Both the position numbers and the translations under genes were made by a program. DNA of 64,000 bases from Endocalyx cinctus (Eukaryota; Ascomycota; Sordariomycetes; Amphisphaeriales; Apiosporaceae), in contig BCKC01000003.1 of assembly GCA_001600455.1 (NCBI GenBank), positions 558,001-622,000 of the forward strand, written 5' to 3'. Positions 11,967-22,881 of this stretch are shown in pieces. The notes below the pieces were generated by a model. That model saw only the letters and a program-made list of their open reading frames with translations, searched no databases and was not told the origin of the DNA. Positions within the stretch are counted from its first letter, which is position 1. Each line of letters begins with the position of its first letter.

Positions 11967-13764
11967 AACGACATCATAGGAAACTTTTTTTTTCTCTCTC
12001 TCTTTCTCTCAATTAGACGAAACAGCCCGTATGAACGAGAGTATATAACTGTTGCTAATACGATATTAAGAAGAAAAGAGGTTTAGAGAGTGACTGGACA
12101 CGGAATATTCTAGTGATCCATGGTGTCCGTATTCAGTTGACCTACTAAGTGCAACCTAATGGTAGGTCGGTATTAGTATGTATGTAATAATAAGAAAATA
12201 CTTCAAATCTGCCATTTAAAGGTGACCCACACGTACAAAATAGACCCTGACGAAGAAATTGAACAGGCACACAGAACTGTATTAATCTAGGAAGCGGAGT
12301 TTAAAATGGATTTACATGCGTATCCATGGAATATTTTCTGGTTGTTCAATCAGCGTGTCAGCATGCAGACATGGCCTATTGCTGTCCAGAGCTGTCCACT
12401 GGTCTTAGTTAATTACCCTACATTGGATATAGGTAGGTATGCAATATCAAGGAGAATCACCGTAGCACCGCTGCACCGTAAACTAGTCTTAGCGCAGAGT
12501 CCACAATGACGGCAGACGGTTCCGCGACGAATTGCTTAGAAGCACTCCAGTTTTTTTTTTCTTATTCTTCAGATAATTATTATGATCACCACTTAATAAA
12601 ACAAGACTCATAAGATAACCGCCGAGCGAGAATTTGAGATATCGTAGAGTATTGTGTTAATGGAATTATATTTTGCAAGTGATCATTTTCTAGAACGCTC
12701 GCAGTATTGTTATTGTCTGAGTCTTCTATCTACGGCATTGTTAACGAAATTGGCCAATCTTGATACCGAACCTCGGAATATCCTTGTCTGACGTGTTGAG
12801 AAGACAGAACGTTTACTATGAGACAACTTGACCGCTAAATACCTTTTACCCACTGTGACACGAATGACCCCTTATCATAATTGTACTTATTAAGGCGCCT
12901 TTTTTTTTTTTTTTTTTTTCCTCTCTCTCTCTCTCTCTCTTTCTAAGATATTATTTATGTTGATAAAATTCGTGGTAGTCTCAATTTGTTCAAAAATGGG
13001 CGCATTGATATCCAAATGTAAGTAAACCCGTTACCCCTGAACTTCTATACGTGCACTATGTAGATATTGTTCAGGGAGACCAGCGCTTGCCAACCAGCCG
13101 ACCTATGTCCATTGTAGTACATAGTACAATGATTGTACTATGTACTATGTAAGTCTCCGTCGGTTCTCGGTAATAGAATATTCCGACTTACATTATGGGC
13201 AAATGGAGAAGTGGGGGGTTTCCTATTGGCGGAGATCAGCCGAATAAGCTATATACACCGTCCCATTTTCTTTGCTAGTTTTTTTTTTTTTTTTTTCTCT
13301 TCGCGAGGGAAAAAAATTCAAATTTTCTTCTAGCTTAACTCAAAGAAAGGAAGATGTGAAATATATATTTTACCATTGCCGCATATCTCGGCCTTTACCT
13401 ATTCTTACTTTTATTTATCTTGTTTCACCTGAAATTGATATCCCCAGTGGTAAGTCATTTATATTGTTTTCCTTTCTATGTTACATACAATCTTATGCAA
13501 GATGTTGTAAATGGACAGCTTTGAGGAGCTTGAGCTATCTATAAGCTCTTTCATTATTCAATGTACCATTCAAATCGTGGTGATGACAGACTTTATTCGG
13601 TGCTAAGAGATGAAATATTCTCGATGAGTGTCCCAAATATAGACTACAACGGTATCTGAGCGATTAATTATTATCATTCTTTTTTTTTTTTTTCTACCAT
13701 AATACCATTGGATCTCCCGAAACTAACATTTCTCAAAAGGAAATCGAAATGATGCACAATCATC
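11967..13764. other. Intergenic with pyrimidine microsatellite
   Basis: An AT-rich 1.8-kb spacer between divergent genes (ceramide glucosyltransferase left, SEN2 right). It contains pyrimidine tracts near 11985-12010, a T20-(CT)n tract at 12900-12942, and further T tracts at 13279-13296 and 13680-13693. Pyrimidine tracts just upstream of start codons are common in fungal core promoters. No gene seen. Confidence 0.5.
12900..12942. repeat. T-tract followed by (CT)n microsatellite
   Basis: About 20 T residues are followed by about ten CT dinucleotides. This is a simple repeat, likely length-variable between isolates. Confidence 0.9.
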
Positions 13765-15423
13765 ATGGCAGACACAAACAATGTCGACTCCAACGCTCCC
13801 CAACCTGATCCAACATCATCGGTTGCTGAAGCTAATGTAGATACGATTTCAAAGAAGCAGACTCGTTCAACTACTCCCAAGTCTCCTTCGCCTTACCAGG
13901 TCTATGCCTTACCTACCCCAATCCGTACCTACCCACTGCCAAGCTTTTATCCCAACAACCCTCTATCTTTGTTCCACCTCCTGTATGTATGGGCAAAACA
14001 GATCGTAGCTCCTCCGCCCTCCGAACCTTTCGTTCACGAGGGAGTCTGGTCCAAGGAGACGCTGTCCATTCACGTTACAAACCCCAAATCTATTCGGGCG
14101 TTATGGGAACAAGGTTTTTTCGGCAAGGGCAATTTCAGTCGTAGCGAGCCTACTTGGTTCAAGCGAGAACTAGCTCGCAAACAAGCAGAAACCAGTAAAC
14201 TCGCCGAAGACAACACCCTCCAGAACCGTGAGGAGCGAAGATTAATGAAGTGGGAAAGAGCTAGAAAAGAGCAAGAGCTAATCGAGAAGACACGCCGTGA
14301 AGAAGCGTGGATTGCTCCTGTCGGTCCCAAGGAACTGCTAGCTCTTCCCAACTCCATATTAGATATTCAATCCGGTCCCGTAAATGGTCTCGCGAATGGT
14401 GATGTTGAAAGTTATATTGACGCGAACAATGCCGTTGTTGATGATAAGAATGTGACTGGGAAGCCCAATGGCATCAAGATTCCGAAAAACGTTCTGAAAT
14501 CTACCGAGGATACGAATGGTGGATCTACCCCCGTTTCCATAGTCGGTAGCTCTGATCCGCATACCCCCATTGATGTGTTAAACGCGACTTCTCCTAAACC
14601 GTGGTCGAGGGCTGATGTCTTAACGCCAAAGCGTCGAAAAAGTGTTCGCTTTTCCCCGAAGGTCGAGTCTGCTACTTTCCAACTAGAGGACCCCCCTAGT
14701 CCAAGTCACGCTGGATTAGCAAATGACAAGTTCGCTGAAACATTGGCGACGAATGGGAATACACAACTTTCGGCATTAAATCTTTCTGAACCTAGCATTG
14801 CCGATTCCGTCGCAGAACCGGCTTCTCAGCCCGACCCCAAGCTCAAGACCGAGTCTGAGGTAGTTGATAGGGAACACCTTCAATTGACCGCCGAAGAAGC
14901 CTTCTACCTCGTTTTTGGCCTGGGTGCTTTGAAGATCAAAGACCCGTCAAGTGGAAAACTAATGAGTTCTCAAGATCTGTTTACCCTCTTCCGCCAGAGC
15001 TCGTATTTTCCCTCGAGGTCTGTCAATCTTCAGCCAGATGACCCGTTCCTTGTTCAATACGCCGTATACCACCACTTTCGATCTCTGGGCTGGGTTGTAC
15101 GAGCAGGTATCAAATTTGGCGTCGATTGGTTATTGTACAATCGAGGACCGGTCTTCAATCACGCCGAATTCGCGTTGATCGTCTTACCAGCTTATACTCA
15201 TCCCCGGTGGCGTGAAGAAAAACGCCACGCACCACCAAGATCATGGCAATGGTTGCACATGACCAACCGTGTCCAAAACAGAGCTATGAAGACGCTGGTC
15301 TTGGTTTATGTAGATATACCACCTCCTTCCGAAGAACCAGTGTCACCTGTCTCTATGCTGGGGCGCTACAAGATTCGTGAGTTCGTTGTCAAGAGGTGGT
15401 TGATAAATAGGAATAGGAGTTGA
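13765..15423 (+). CDS. SEN2: tRNA-splicing endonuclease catalytic subunit Sen2
   Basis: Single exon, 552 aa. Sen2 is one of the two catalytic subunits of the heterotetrameric tRNA-intron endonuclease and cuts the 5' splice site of pre-tRNA. The C-terminal nuclease domain holds the catalytic triad: Tyr458 in DWLLYNRGP, His466 in FNHAEF (eight residues apart, as in the family) and Lys509 in NRAMKTLVLVYVD. N-terminal family blocks include PIRTYPLPSFYPNNPLSLFH, LWEQGFFGKGNFSRSEPTW and a charged coiled coil (EERRLMKWERARKEQELIEK) around residues 155-185. A low-complexity linker covers about 210-360. The start has an upstream T tract and A at -3, and the whole frame fits the family length. Confidence 0.95.
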   Translation: MADTNNVDSNAPQPDPTSSVAEANVDTISKKQTRSTTPKSPSPYQVYALPTPIRTYPLPSFYPNNPLSLFHLLYVWAKQIVAPPPSEPFVHEGVWSKETLSIHVTNPKSIRALWEQGFFGKGNFSRSEPTWFKRELARKQAETSKLAEDNTLQNREERRLMKWERARKEQELIEKTRREEAWIAPVGPKELLALPNSILDIQSGPVNGLANGDVESYIDANNAVVDDKNVTGKPNGIKIPKNVLKSTEDTNGGSTPVSIVGSSDPHTPIDVLNATSPKPWSRADVLTPKRRKSVRFSPKVESATFQLEDPPSPSHAGLANDKFAETLATNGNTQLSALNLSEPSIADSVAEPASQPDPKLKTESEVVDREHLQLTAEEAFYLVFGLGALKIKDPSSGKLMSSQDLFTLFRQSSYFPSRSVNLQPDDPFLVQYAVYHHFRSLGWVVRAGIKFGVDWLLYNRGPVFNHAEFALIVLPAYTHPRWREEKRHAPPRSWQWLHMTNRVQNRAMKTLVLVYVDIPPPSEEPVSPVSMLGRYKIREFVVKRWLINRNRS

Positions 15424-15714
15424 GAGGTAAATGTTGTATCAAAGGGTATTGCATAGCACGGCGTTTGGGACATGATACTTGATATTCTAGCCATCGTGGA
15501 AATTTTTGATCTGTATAATTTTTACATGCTGCCCATGTAAAGATGAAGAAAAAAGTTTTTACCTAACTACCTGTCTATTCCCTGACTAAGTTACTGCACT
15601 TAAGGTGCCTAGAAAATGTCTAGAAAATATCTAAAGAAAATCCAACATGTAGTACACAAATTCCCAATATGCATAACCAATTTAATGTTGCGCAAAAAAA
15701 AGCCTCGTCGCTCT

Positions 15715-17322
15715 TTACGCCCTGTTCGCCGCATCATCTGACAGCTCGTCCTCTGTCGTGGCCCCTGTCCCGGCCGTCATGTTATCAGAGACGTCCTTGT
15801 CTTCCTTGGGCTCCGGTAATAACTGAGTCGAGATAGTAAAGCCGACACCTAAGATGATGACAATGACCCAGACGAAATAGCCCCATAGGATCTGATTCCG
15901 CACGCTGAGGGCGAAGAGACTGGTGAACAAGACGGGGGAAAAGGACCGTAGTCCGCTAGAAATGGTAAGGGCCAGCGCGTTCAGCGAGGCCAACGACGAA
16001 GGCGAGGGGGAGATGTCGTTCAGAGCCAACTGCACACCGGTGAAGGCCATGCTGACTCCGGGACCCAAAGCTAAGGCTACGGTGACTAAGATCCAGAACA
16101 GAGGACCGTCCCCGCTCAATCGCAAAACAAAGTTCAAGAAGGGCATCGTAGCCAAGAAGAAGGGATAGGCGATCCCGCAGGCTTTTAATAAGCTGTTGGT
16201 GCCCATGCGGTGCTGTAGTGGAGGGAAGAAAGCGAGGACCCAGACAGCTTGGGATAGTCCGCTCAACCCCATGAAGATCGAGATCTGCAAAAAGGTAAAG
16301 GAGAGGCCGCCGAGGGCGGCGCTCGTGAACCAGAAGACCGGCACGATAGCCGTATACGCAAAGGCGAGGAGCCCCACGTGGCTGAAGTTGTAGAGTACGA
16401 TACCTACTCCGGGCGAGCGCAGGAGGGCGAGCATCGACAAGGGTCGGTCACGGACCTCGTTCGCCTCCTCGTCCGCGTCGCCTTCTCGCGACGTAGATTT
16501 CGGTTTCGACTTGACGAGGGTCTCCTCCAAGAACAAGGCGCTGACCAAGGCGGACGTGAGGCCGAAGGCGCCGACGATCAGAGACGACAGGGCGTACGGG
16601 TACGTCTCGAAGAACCAGATCCCGTCGAACCCGGCGCCGGGGTACTGGAGGATCGGGTTCGCGAGGGCGCCGCCGATCAAGGGGCCGACGAAGATGCCGA
16701 GGTTGCCCGCGAAGGCGAACCAGCTGAAGCTCGTCGCCTGGGTCTTCGGGGTGCTGTGCTCGGCGATCATGGTCCGGATCGTGATGATCGACCCGGCGAA
16801 GACGCCGGCCAAGCAGCGGAAGACGATCATCTGGGGGATGGTCCGGGCGAACCCGAAGAGCGAGGTCGCGAAGCTGACGCCGATCAAGGAAAACACGAGG
16901 ACGGGCTTCCGGCCGATGCGGTCGGCGGCGCGGCCCCAGAAGATCATGACGATCATCTGCGTGAGCGAGAACAGGGATTCGATCAGGCCCGAATAAAACC
17001 CGACGTCGGCTTCCGGGAGGGACCCGGCCGATTGCGCCATCGCGTTCACGTACGGGAAGATGCTGAAGAAGGCGATGGGTTCGAGGAGACGCGCGTAGCA
17101 GAGCAGGAGAACCTGCCTGACCGGTAGAGGCTTGTCATCTCTTCCGGGCTTAGGCGGGACGGCGGGGTTGGCGGCGGGGTTGGCGGGGTCAGTAGCAGCG
17201 ACGGCGCCGCCCGTAGGAACGACGGGAGAGAGGCTCTGGGCGAGAAGTGGGGTCGTCTCGCTGGCCGCTAGAGTCTCCTCTGGATCCGGTGAGGGCGGGT
17301 CTTGCCACGTGGTTGAAGACAT
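15715..17322 (-). CDS. MFS transporter, DHA1-type
   Basis: Single exon, 535 aa. This is a 12-helix major facilitator superfamily drug:H+ antiporter-like protein of the plasma or vacuolar membrane. The loop 2-3 signature appears as WGRAADRIGRKPVLVFSLIG, and RCLAGVFAGSIITIRTMIAE and GNLGIFVGPLIGGALANP are the expected helix 4-5 motifs. A long hydrophilic N-terminus (about 75 residues, Pro/Ala-rich) and an acidic central loop (TSREGDADEEANEVRDRP) between the two six-helix halves are typical of the fungal ZIFL/Tpo-like branch. The substrate cannot be told. The gene is GC-rich and convergent with SEN2 across 291 bp. Confidence 0.85.
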   Translation of the reverse strand: MSSTTWQDPPSPDPEETLAASETTPLLAQSLSPVVPTGGAVAATDPANPAANPAVPPKPGRDDKPLPVRQVLLLCYARLLEPIAFFSIFPYVNAMAQSAGSLPEADVGFYSGLIESLFSLTQMIVMIFWGRAADRIGRKPVLVFSLIGVSFATSLFGFARTIPQMIVFRCLAGVFAGSIITIRTMIAEHSTPKTQATSFSWFAFAGNLGIFVGPLIGGALANPILQYPGAGFDGIWFFETYPYALSSLIVGAFGLTSALVSALFLEETLVKSKPKSTSREGDADEEANEVRDRPLSMLALLRSPGVGIVLYNFSHVGLLAFAYTAIVPVFWFTSAALGGLSFTFLQISIFMGLSGLSQAVWVLAFFPPLQHRMGTNSLLKACGIAYPFFLATMPFLNFVLRLSGDGPLFWILVTVALALGPGVSMAFTGVQLALNDISPSPSSLASLNALALTISSGLRSFSPVLFTSLFALSVRNQILWGYFVWVIVIILGVGFTISTQLLPEPKEDKDVSDNMTAGTGATTEDELSDDAANRA

Positions 17323-19894
17323 GGCGGTTTGTTGTGTTCCTAGCTTGAGGCGCCTTTGCTATGACACGCACGCGCACAAACACATACACACACACCAAAA
17401 AAAAAAAAAAAAAGAGAGAGAGAGAGAGGGGAGAAGAATGAGGGAGGGAGGGAGAAAAGAGAGTAAAGGCCAAAAAAAAAAAAAAGTTGAAATTGCAAAT
17501 ACTCGAGATGTTTTTTACAGGTAAGGCTTTGCTCAGCTGTCAACAAGGAAGATGAAATGAGTCATCAAAAAGTGATACGTAGTTTTGAGCTCTACCTATA
17601 GGCAGTCGAGGCCTACGTCAAACTGTGTAGCAGACTTCTTCGTTTTCATCTAGAAAATAAGCAGGAAAGGAGGGAGAAGAGTAAATTATACGATATCCAT
17701 GAATGCAAAGTCCGTCTAAAGATTACTTATACTATGACTTAAGTAAAAAAAGATGTAAGATAAGAACCAAAGTAATTCAGGGGTATTTTTACCTAGTGCG
17801 GGGGTGGCAGTGACTTTTTTTTCACTGCAGTATAAGTCTATAGCCAACAACCAACAACCAACAGCATCCCTTACCCTACTGTCCTATCAGCTTTTGCCTG
17901 TCAGCCTGTTTGCTATGCTAGTGTAGGTTAGGTTGTAGAGTACCACTCTGCCACTATATTGTCGCTGTAGATTGGCAGATTGCTTAACGGGCCCTGATTG
18001 GGACCTGCAGCTAACCAACTATTTTCATAAGCACCTAACCTAGAGAATCTACCTATAGCAGGTACCTATAGATACTATGGATAGCACAATATTAACCGCC
18101 TGGGCAATTATCATCATCAAGATAATGAATATCGTCACTATTCGGTACAACTTATCTCGCTTGGTTCATATAGTAACAAATCTATGAGATTTTGGTATCA
18201 TTAGTCAATATCACAGAAATCTCGGTGTTTTATTCTTCCATAATTGTGTACCACGTATGTATGATGAGGTTAAAACAAGAATCTGGATAATTGAATCAGT
18301 TAAGTAATTCTACATAATGCTTGTTCCCTTGTTCGCGCAGTCACAACTGTCACGATTCTCTACTTGAATGGCACAATTTTTTAATTCTAACAAAGGTCGG
18401 TATGACTACTACGACCGCTGGAGAGACTTACACGACCGCCTCGAACAGATACACACCTTCTACTGGCTGTCTGACCTAATGCTAAGCTATCATCCCTTTC
18501 ACTACTGGACAGACTGCACCAGCCTTCATGCCGTCTGCCCCCAACCAATGGGACGCTGTTATGAAGATGGAATAATATCAAATCTCCTATCATTCCTGTC
18601 TATGGACTCTCTCCTCTCTCGAAACCATCACTCAACACCGTGAAGCTGAACCATCTCTCATACCAGTCCTACGATACAATGGAGTTAGCGAAATATATAT
18701 ATATATACGGCTTTGGAAGCTTTACTTCTTGCGTACGCCTAATTAAGCAAGAATTCATGGTTTAAGAGCTTTGGAGGTTTGCCGATAAGATATCCATCAG
18801 GTTGCATCGACGACGATTTCGCACTTCTACGTAGTGTCGACGGTCGACTCCAACCAGGAGGCTAAGACGAGCTTAACCAATTTTCAGACTCGTTGACATA
18901 AATCGATGATTCATATACTTATAGCTTACACTAAGCTAAGTCCTACATTTTCACGACCTTCGAAGTGAGTGAAAAAGGCGCTAGCATATAAGACATTATC
19001 ACTCCTCACCTACAAACTACCAAATCCTCATAGTAGTAGCATATCGCAAAAGTCCAACGCTCCTATAAAACCACTATATCGAAAAGCTGTCAACGAATCC
19101 TCTCAACCCTATATCCCCAGAGACTTTAACCAACATGAAATTTTCCCAATTTATGCCCACTTAAAATGCTTCGATGCATCGTACAGCAAATAGGATCGGC
19201 AAGAGACGTAGTTTCGCTAAGTAGTGCATCGCCTACCGTATTTCGACAGCGTTATTTATGGCCTCTATCAGTTTGTCCTCCAGAGAGACTTTGGCCAAGG
19301 TCGTTTATGGAATGCTATGGTGGTCATTCTTTTCCCAAAAATAAAAGAAAGCTGAGTGGCGCAGATACATGCTGACTTTCAGGTTTGAGTACGGTCACGG
19401 GTATATTGGTAAAGGGGAAAACTGTTCTATAATTGTACTATGTGAGCAGAGAGTCACGACGCCACCTGTACCGGCGAATAAGCATATAAGATGTTAGTAA
19501 GTAGTACTGGAGGTAAGCAGGCTGGCGGAACTGAGGGCGAGAGTGAAGCAGCCACAGGAATTGTAAAGGATATATTAGCTGGGACCTGAAGGATTCAGAC
19601 AGATTTTTTCTCTTTTCTTTTTCCGGAGACATATGCAACTCATTATGAAATATCCTCTCTTAACTCACTTTATTTTTCTCATCTCGAAGCAATAATCTCT
19701 TCCGATATTGATCTTTCGGTTTTCTCATTATCATAAAGTTTAGTCTATCGTCTCCGCATTCCGACGGCCCGGGGGTGACATACACTCCGCAAAATTCTTA
19801 GCCGTTCCCCGCATGACTATACCAACGCCAACCTCTTGCATCATCAATTACCTTCGGATTTCTCTCCATATTCAATCTCAGGCAAAACTAAAAG
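17323..19894. other. Gene-poor stretch with A/GA microsatellite
   Basis: A 2.6-kb spacer. The first 200 bases are the MFS promoter with an A-tract/(GA)n repeat at 17396-17430 and a second A-tract near 17472. Around 18370-18650 several frames look faintly protein-like (for example TTTTAGETYTTASNRYTPST in one frame) but stops intervene; possibly a relic. CCTA/GGTA words occur at 18030-18075. No supported gene. Confidence 0.5.
17396..17430. repeat. A-tract and (GA)n microsatellite
   Basis: A run of about 17 A residues is followed by about eight GA dinucleotides and purine-rich sequence, in the promoter region of the MFS gene. Confidence 0.85.
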
Positions 19895-22417
19895 ATGCGT
19901 TTCAGAATTCCCTTTAGCGTCCTTACTTTGCATATCTCGTTCGCTTCCCCCTATCCCAATGGGACAGCATGGATTTGCGACAATAACCAACACGTTACGA
20001 ACAAGCCCGACTACCATCAGAACGTCGGGGTGTTGCAGTATGTTAGTCCCCGTATCGGAACGTACGGGATCGGTCCGGACAACAACGGAGGGATGATCCC
20101 GTCTGTATCGGTGCCCTTTGGCAAGACCCGATGGACTCCGCAGACAAGAGAGAATTTCATCGGTCAGGTACCGTATCACGACGCGGACGAATTCGTGCAT
20201 GGGTTTCAGGCAACCCACCAACCCGCTATTTGGATGGGCGAGCAAGGTCAGTTCGTCGTTATGCCGGGGTGGACCGGAGACGTGAAACCCGCATTCGAGC
20301 AACGCGGGCTTTCGTTCCGTAAGGACGACGAGGCCAGCACCGCGTACGTATACGAGGTTCTTCTCGATGCTGTTACGACGGGCGAGCATGACTTCAACTT
20401 GACGGAGGATGCCGGATTTAGCCTGGTCCCCGGAGGAGCCGCGGGCGTACCGGAAAGCGTTCGCGAGGGCGCGAATGGACGGGTTAGGAAGAGAACGTCG
20501 CGGTCGGGAGCTTACGATCGTTCGATCCGCGTTGCTATGACTGCATTGGCGCATACGAGTCATCTTCGTTTCGATTTTCAGATGTCGTGTAACTCCGAGA
20601 GTATTTCAGAAGATCCTTACGTTTTCATTCAAGCTACTCGAAAAAGCTGGACAGGTACGGTTCAAATAGATTCTGAAAACAACGAGATTTTTGGTAGCAA
20701 CAATCAGCGTCAAGATTACCTCCTGGGACCGGATCATCCAGCTTCATTTAGCGGTTTCTTTGTTTCACGTTTTTCGGTCCCTTTCACTTCATATGGGACT
20801 ACATCTGGACGTAATATATCTGAAGGGAAACTTTTTGACTCCGGCGAATCCCTTGGAGCTTATGTTAAGTTTCCATCAAACACCACCAGGGTTGAAGTCC
20901 GTACGGGTGTTTCATTCGTGAGCATCGAGCAAGCCCGGAAGAATCTGGACGTCGAGATACCTGATGACACCGCATTTGAGGATACCGTCGAGACCGTTAA
21001 GTCTTCCTGGCTAGATAAGCTAGGAAAAGTTGAAATCGAAGGTATAAACTCCACGGACAAGGAACATGACCCGCGGACTATTTGGTATACTGGCTTGTTT
21101 CACAGCTTACAATACCCCAATGACTTCTCTGAGCCCACGGGAGCTGATCCGAACAGTTCGCGGATCATTTATAGTGGATACACTGATAGTGTGCATGAGA
21201 CGAACGATTCGTACTATCAATCCTGGTCCATATGGGATACGTACCGCGCAGAACATTCTCTGCTAACTTTATTTGCCCCCGAGAGAGTAAATGGAATGAT
21301 GAGATCTCTGCTTCAAATTTTCGATTGGAGCGGGCGCCTACCTATATGGGCAAATATGGTGGAGACCAACATCATGATAGCCACGAATGCTGATGTAGTG
21401 CTCGCCAACGCTCTTTCTCGGGGCTTTCGCTCCTTTGATATTCAGAAAGCGTGGTCAGCGGTCAGGAAAGATGCTTACGAGCCACCCGAAAATGACACCG
21501 AATTATTATATTTCGATCGCGAACCCAATACACCACACGAGGCAAGAGCGGGGCTGACGAGTTACATGGACCATGGCTGGGTCAACAACGACTGGTGGTC
21601 CGAATCGGCATCTCGAACACTCGACTACGCGTTCAACGACCACGCCTGCGCCATCATCGCACGAGAAGTAGGCGATGAAGACGCGGCCGCGGAGCTGGAT
21701 ACGAGATCGAAGAATTACGCTAAGCTATGGAACCCCGAGACGCAGTTCATGCAGGCTCGTAACGCGAACGGGACATGGGCAGACGAGACATGGGGTTGGA
21801 CCGAAGGCGACAAGTGGGTCTATACCTTTGACGTCATGCACGACGTGGATGGGCTTGCGGGATTATTTGAAGGTGGTACCAACGGGCTCAAGGCAAGATT
21901 AGACGAGCATTTCGACGGCAATCACAACTGGCACGGGAACGAGCCGTCGCACCATGTGCCGTACTTATACTCTCTCATCGGTCATACCAGCACTGCCGCC
22001 GAACGCATTCGCACCCTGGCTTGGGACAACTACAACGCTACGAGTGCGGGTTTGAGCGGAAACGAGGATCTAGGCCAGATGAGTGCCTGGTACGTATTTT
22101 CGGCTTTGGGCTTCTATCCGGTCAACCCGGCAGGCGATGAATATGTGGTTGGGTCTCCTTTTTTCGAAAAGGTTACCATCAAGCTACCCGCGGGGGTATC
22201 CACTGGCGGCGAGGTGGATGCTTCTGACTATGCTGGCGAGAGGATACTTGTCATATCTGCCCCTGGTGCTCCAACGATGCCTTATGTTCAAGGGCTGAAG
22301 ATAGATGGGAAGGTAATAGATCAGCCTCTTATCCGGCACCAGAAATTAGTGACCGCGAGCTTGGTTGAGTTTCAAATGAGCGCCGAACCACAGACCTGGG
22401 GTGCTGGGGAGTTATAA
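19895..22417 (+). CDS. Secreted GH92 alpha-mannosidase
   Basis: Single exon, 840 aa. GH92 enzymes are calcium-dependent exo-alpha-mannosidases (often alpha-1,2) acting on N-glycans and wall mannans. The N-terminus is a secretion signal (MRFRIPFSVLTLHISFAS). Next comes the N-terminal beta-sandwich of the family, LQYVSPRIGTYGIGPDNNGG and HGFQATHQPAIWMGEQG. The (alpha/alpha)6 barrel motifs are WSIWDTYRAEHSLL, TSYMDHGWV, WGWTEGDKWVYTFDVMHDVD, NEPSHHVPYLYSLIG, and the signature GNEDLGQMSAWYVFSALGFY followed by PVNP, which carries the acidic catalytic and calcium-binding residues. Length is within the family range (about 750-850). Several N-x-S/T sites fit secretion. It stands alone between gene-poor stretches. 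Confidence 0.95.
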   Translation: MRFRIPFSVLTLHISFASPYPNGTAWICDNNQHVTNKPDYHQNVGVLQYVSPRIGTYGIGPDNNGGMIPSVSVPFGKTRWTPQTRENFIGQVPYHDADEFVHGFQATHQPAIWMGEQGQFVVMPGWTGDVKPAFEQRGLSFRKDDEASTAYVYEVLLDAVTTGEHDFNLTEDAGFSLVPGGAAGVPESVREGANGRVRKRTSRSGAYDRSIRVAMTALAHTSHLRFDFQMSCNSESISEDPYVFIQATRKSWTGTVQIDSENNEIFGSNNQRQDYLLGPDHPASFSGFFVSRFSVPFTSYGTTSGRNISEGKLFDSGESLGAYVKFPSNTTRVEVRTGVSFVSIEQARKNLDVEIPDDTAFEDTVETVKSSWLDKLGKVEIEGINSTDKEHDPRTIWYTGLFHSLQYPNDFSEPTGADPNSSRIIYSGYTDSVHETNDSYYQSWSIWDTYRAEHSLLTLFAPERVNGMMRSLLQIFDWSGRLPIWANMVETNIMIATNADVVLANALSRGFRSFDIQKAWSAVRKDAYEPPENDTELLYFDREPNTPHEARAGLTSYMDHGWVNNDWWSESASRTLDYAFNDHACAIIAREVGDEDAAAELDTRSKNYAKLWNPETQFMQARNANGTWADETWGWTEGDKWVYTFDVMHDVDGLAGLFEGGTNGLKARLDEHFDGNHNWHGNEPSHHVPYLYSLIGHTSTAAERIRTLAWDNYNATSAGLSGNEDLGQMSAWYVFSALGFYPVNPAGDEYVVGSPFFEKVTIKLPAGVSTGGEVDASDYAGERILVISAPGAPTMPYVQGLKIDGKVIDQPLIRHQKLVTASLVEFQMSAEPQTWGAGEL

Positions 22418-22881
22418 TTAGATAGTATCATTAAATTCTCCTTATACTTCTTATTATTATAGCATAGTCTTGTTGAATCATGTCTGTACAGCATTGTTAT
22501 TCTGATGTTAACCTATGAGGCCCCCTCCCCCCCTCCTAGGCAAAAGTTTTCTGAGATATATACTAATTACTAGCAAAATAATTCACCACCAGTGTTTTAG
22601 AACAGTGATATTTCCTAAATGAAAATGATCGCAAACTCTCTTCATTAAACAAGATGTCTACCCATTGTTCCAAAACTACACCAATGTCTGATGGAGAATT
22701 AAGCTTTATAAATACTCGAATTTTAATCTTCATCCACAACTTCGTCGGCTAGCCTGATTCTTTCTCTAATCACACCACTAGATCTGTTTTCTCTAGACTA
22801 CCTTGGTTTACTATTTTCTATAATTTAATAATTGCGTAAATCCTGTTTCTGCTTCTACTCGGTTCTACTTAGTTTGACACC
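22418..22881. other. Intergenic, GH92 3' region and RING promoter
   Basis: A 464-bp spacer with AT-rich sequence and a C-run (CCCCCTCCCCCCCTCC at 22522-22537). It should contain the GH92 3' UTR and the promoter of the RING-like gene. Nothing else seen. Confidence 0.4.

Noticed and set aside
16378..17127. 249-codon plus-strand open frame
   Set aside because: Antisense shadow of the MFS transporter, rich in Arg/Glu/Gly as expected for the complement of GC-rich membrane-protein coding.
18368..18643. 91-codon frame with Tyr/His-rich sequence
   Set aside because: Another frame of the same stretch looks equally protein-like and is broken by stops, so no gene can be supported.
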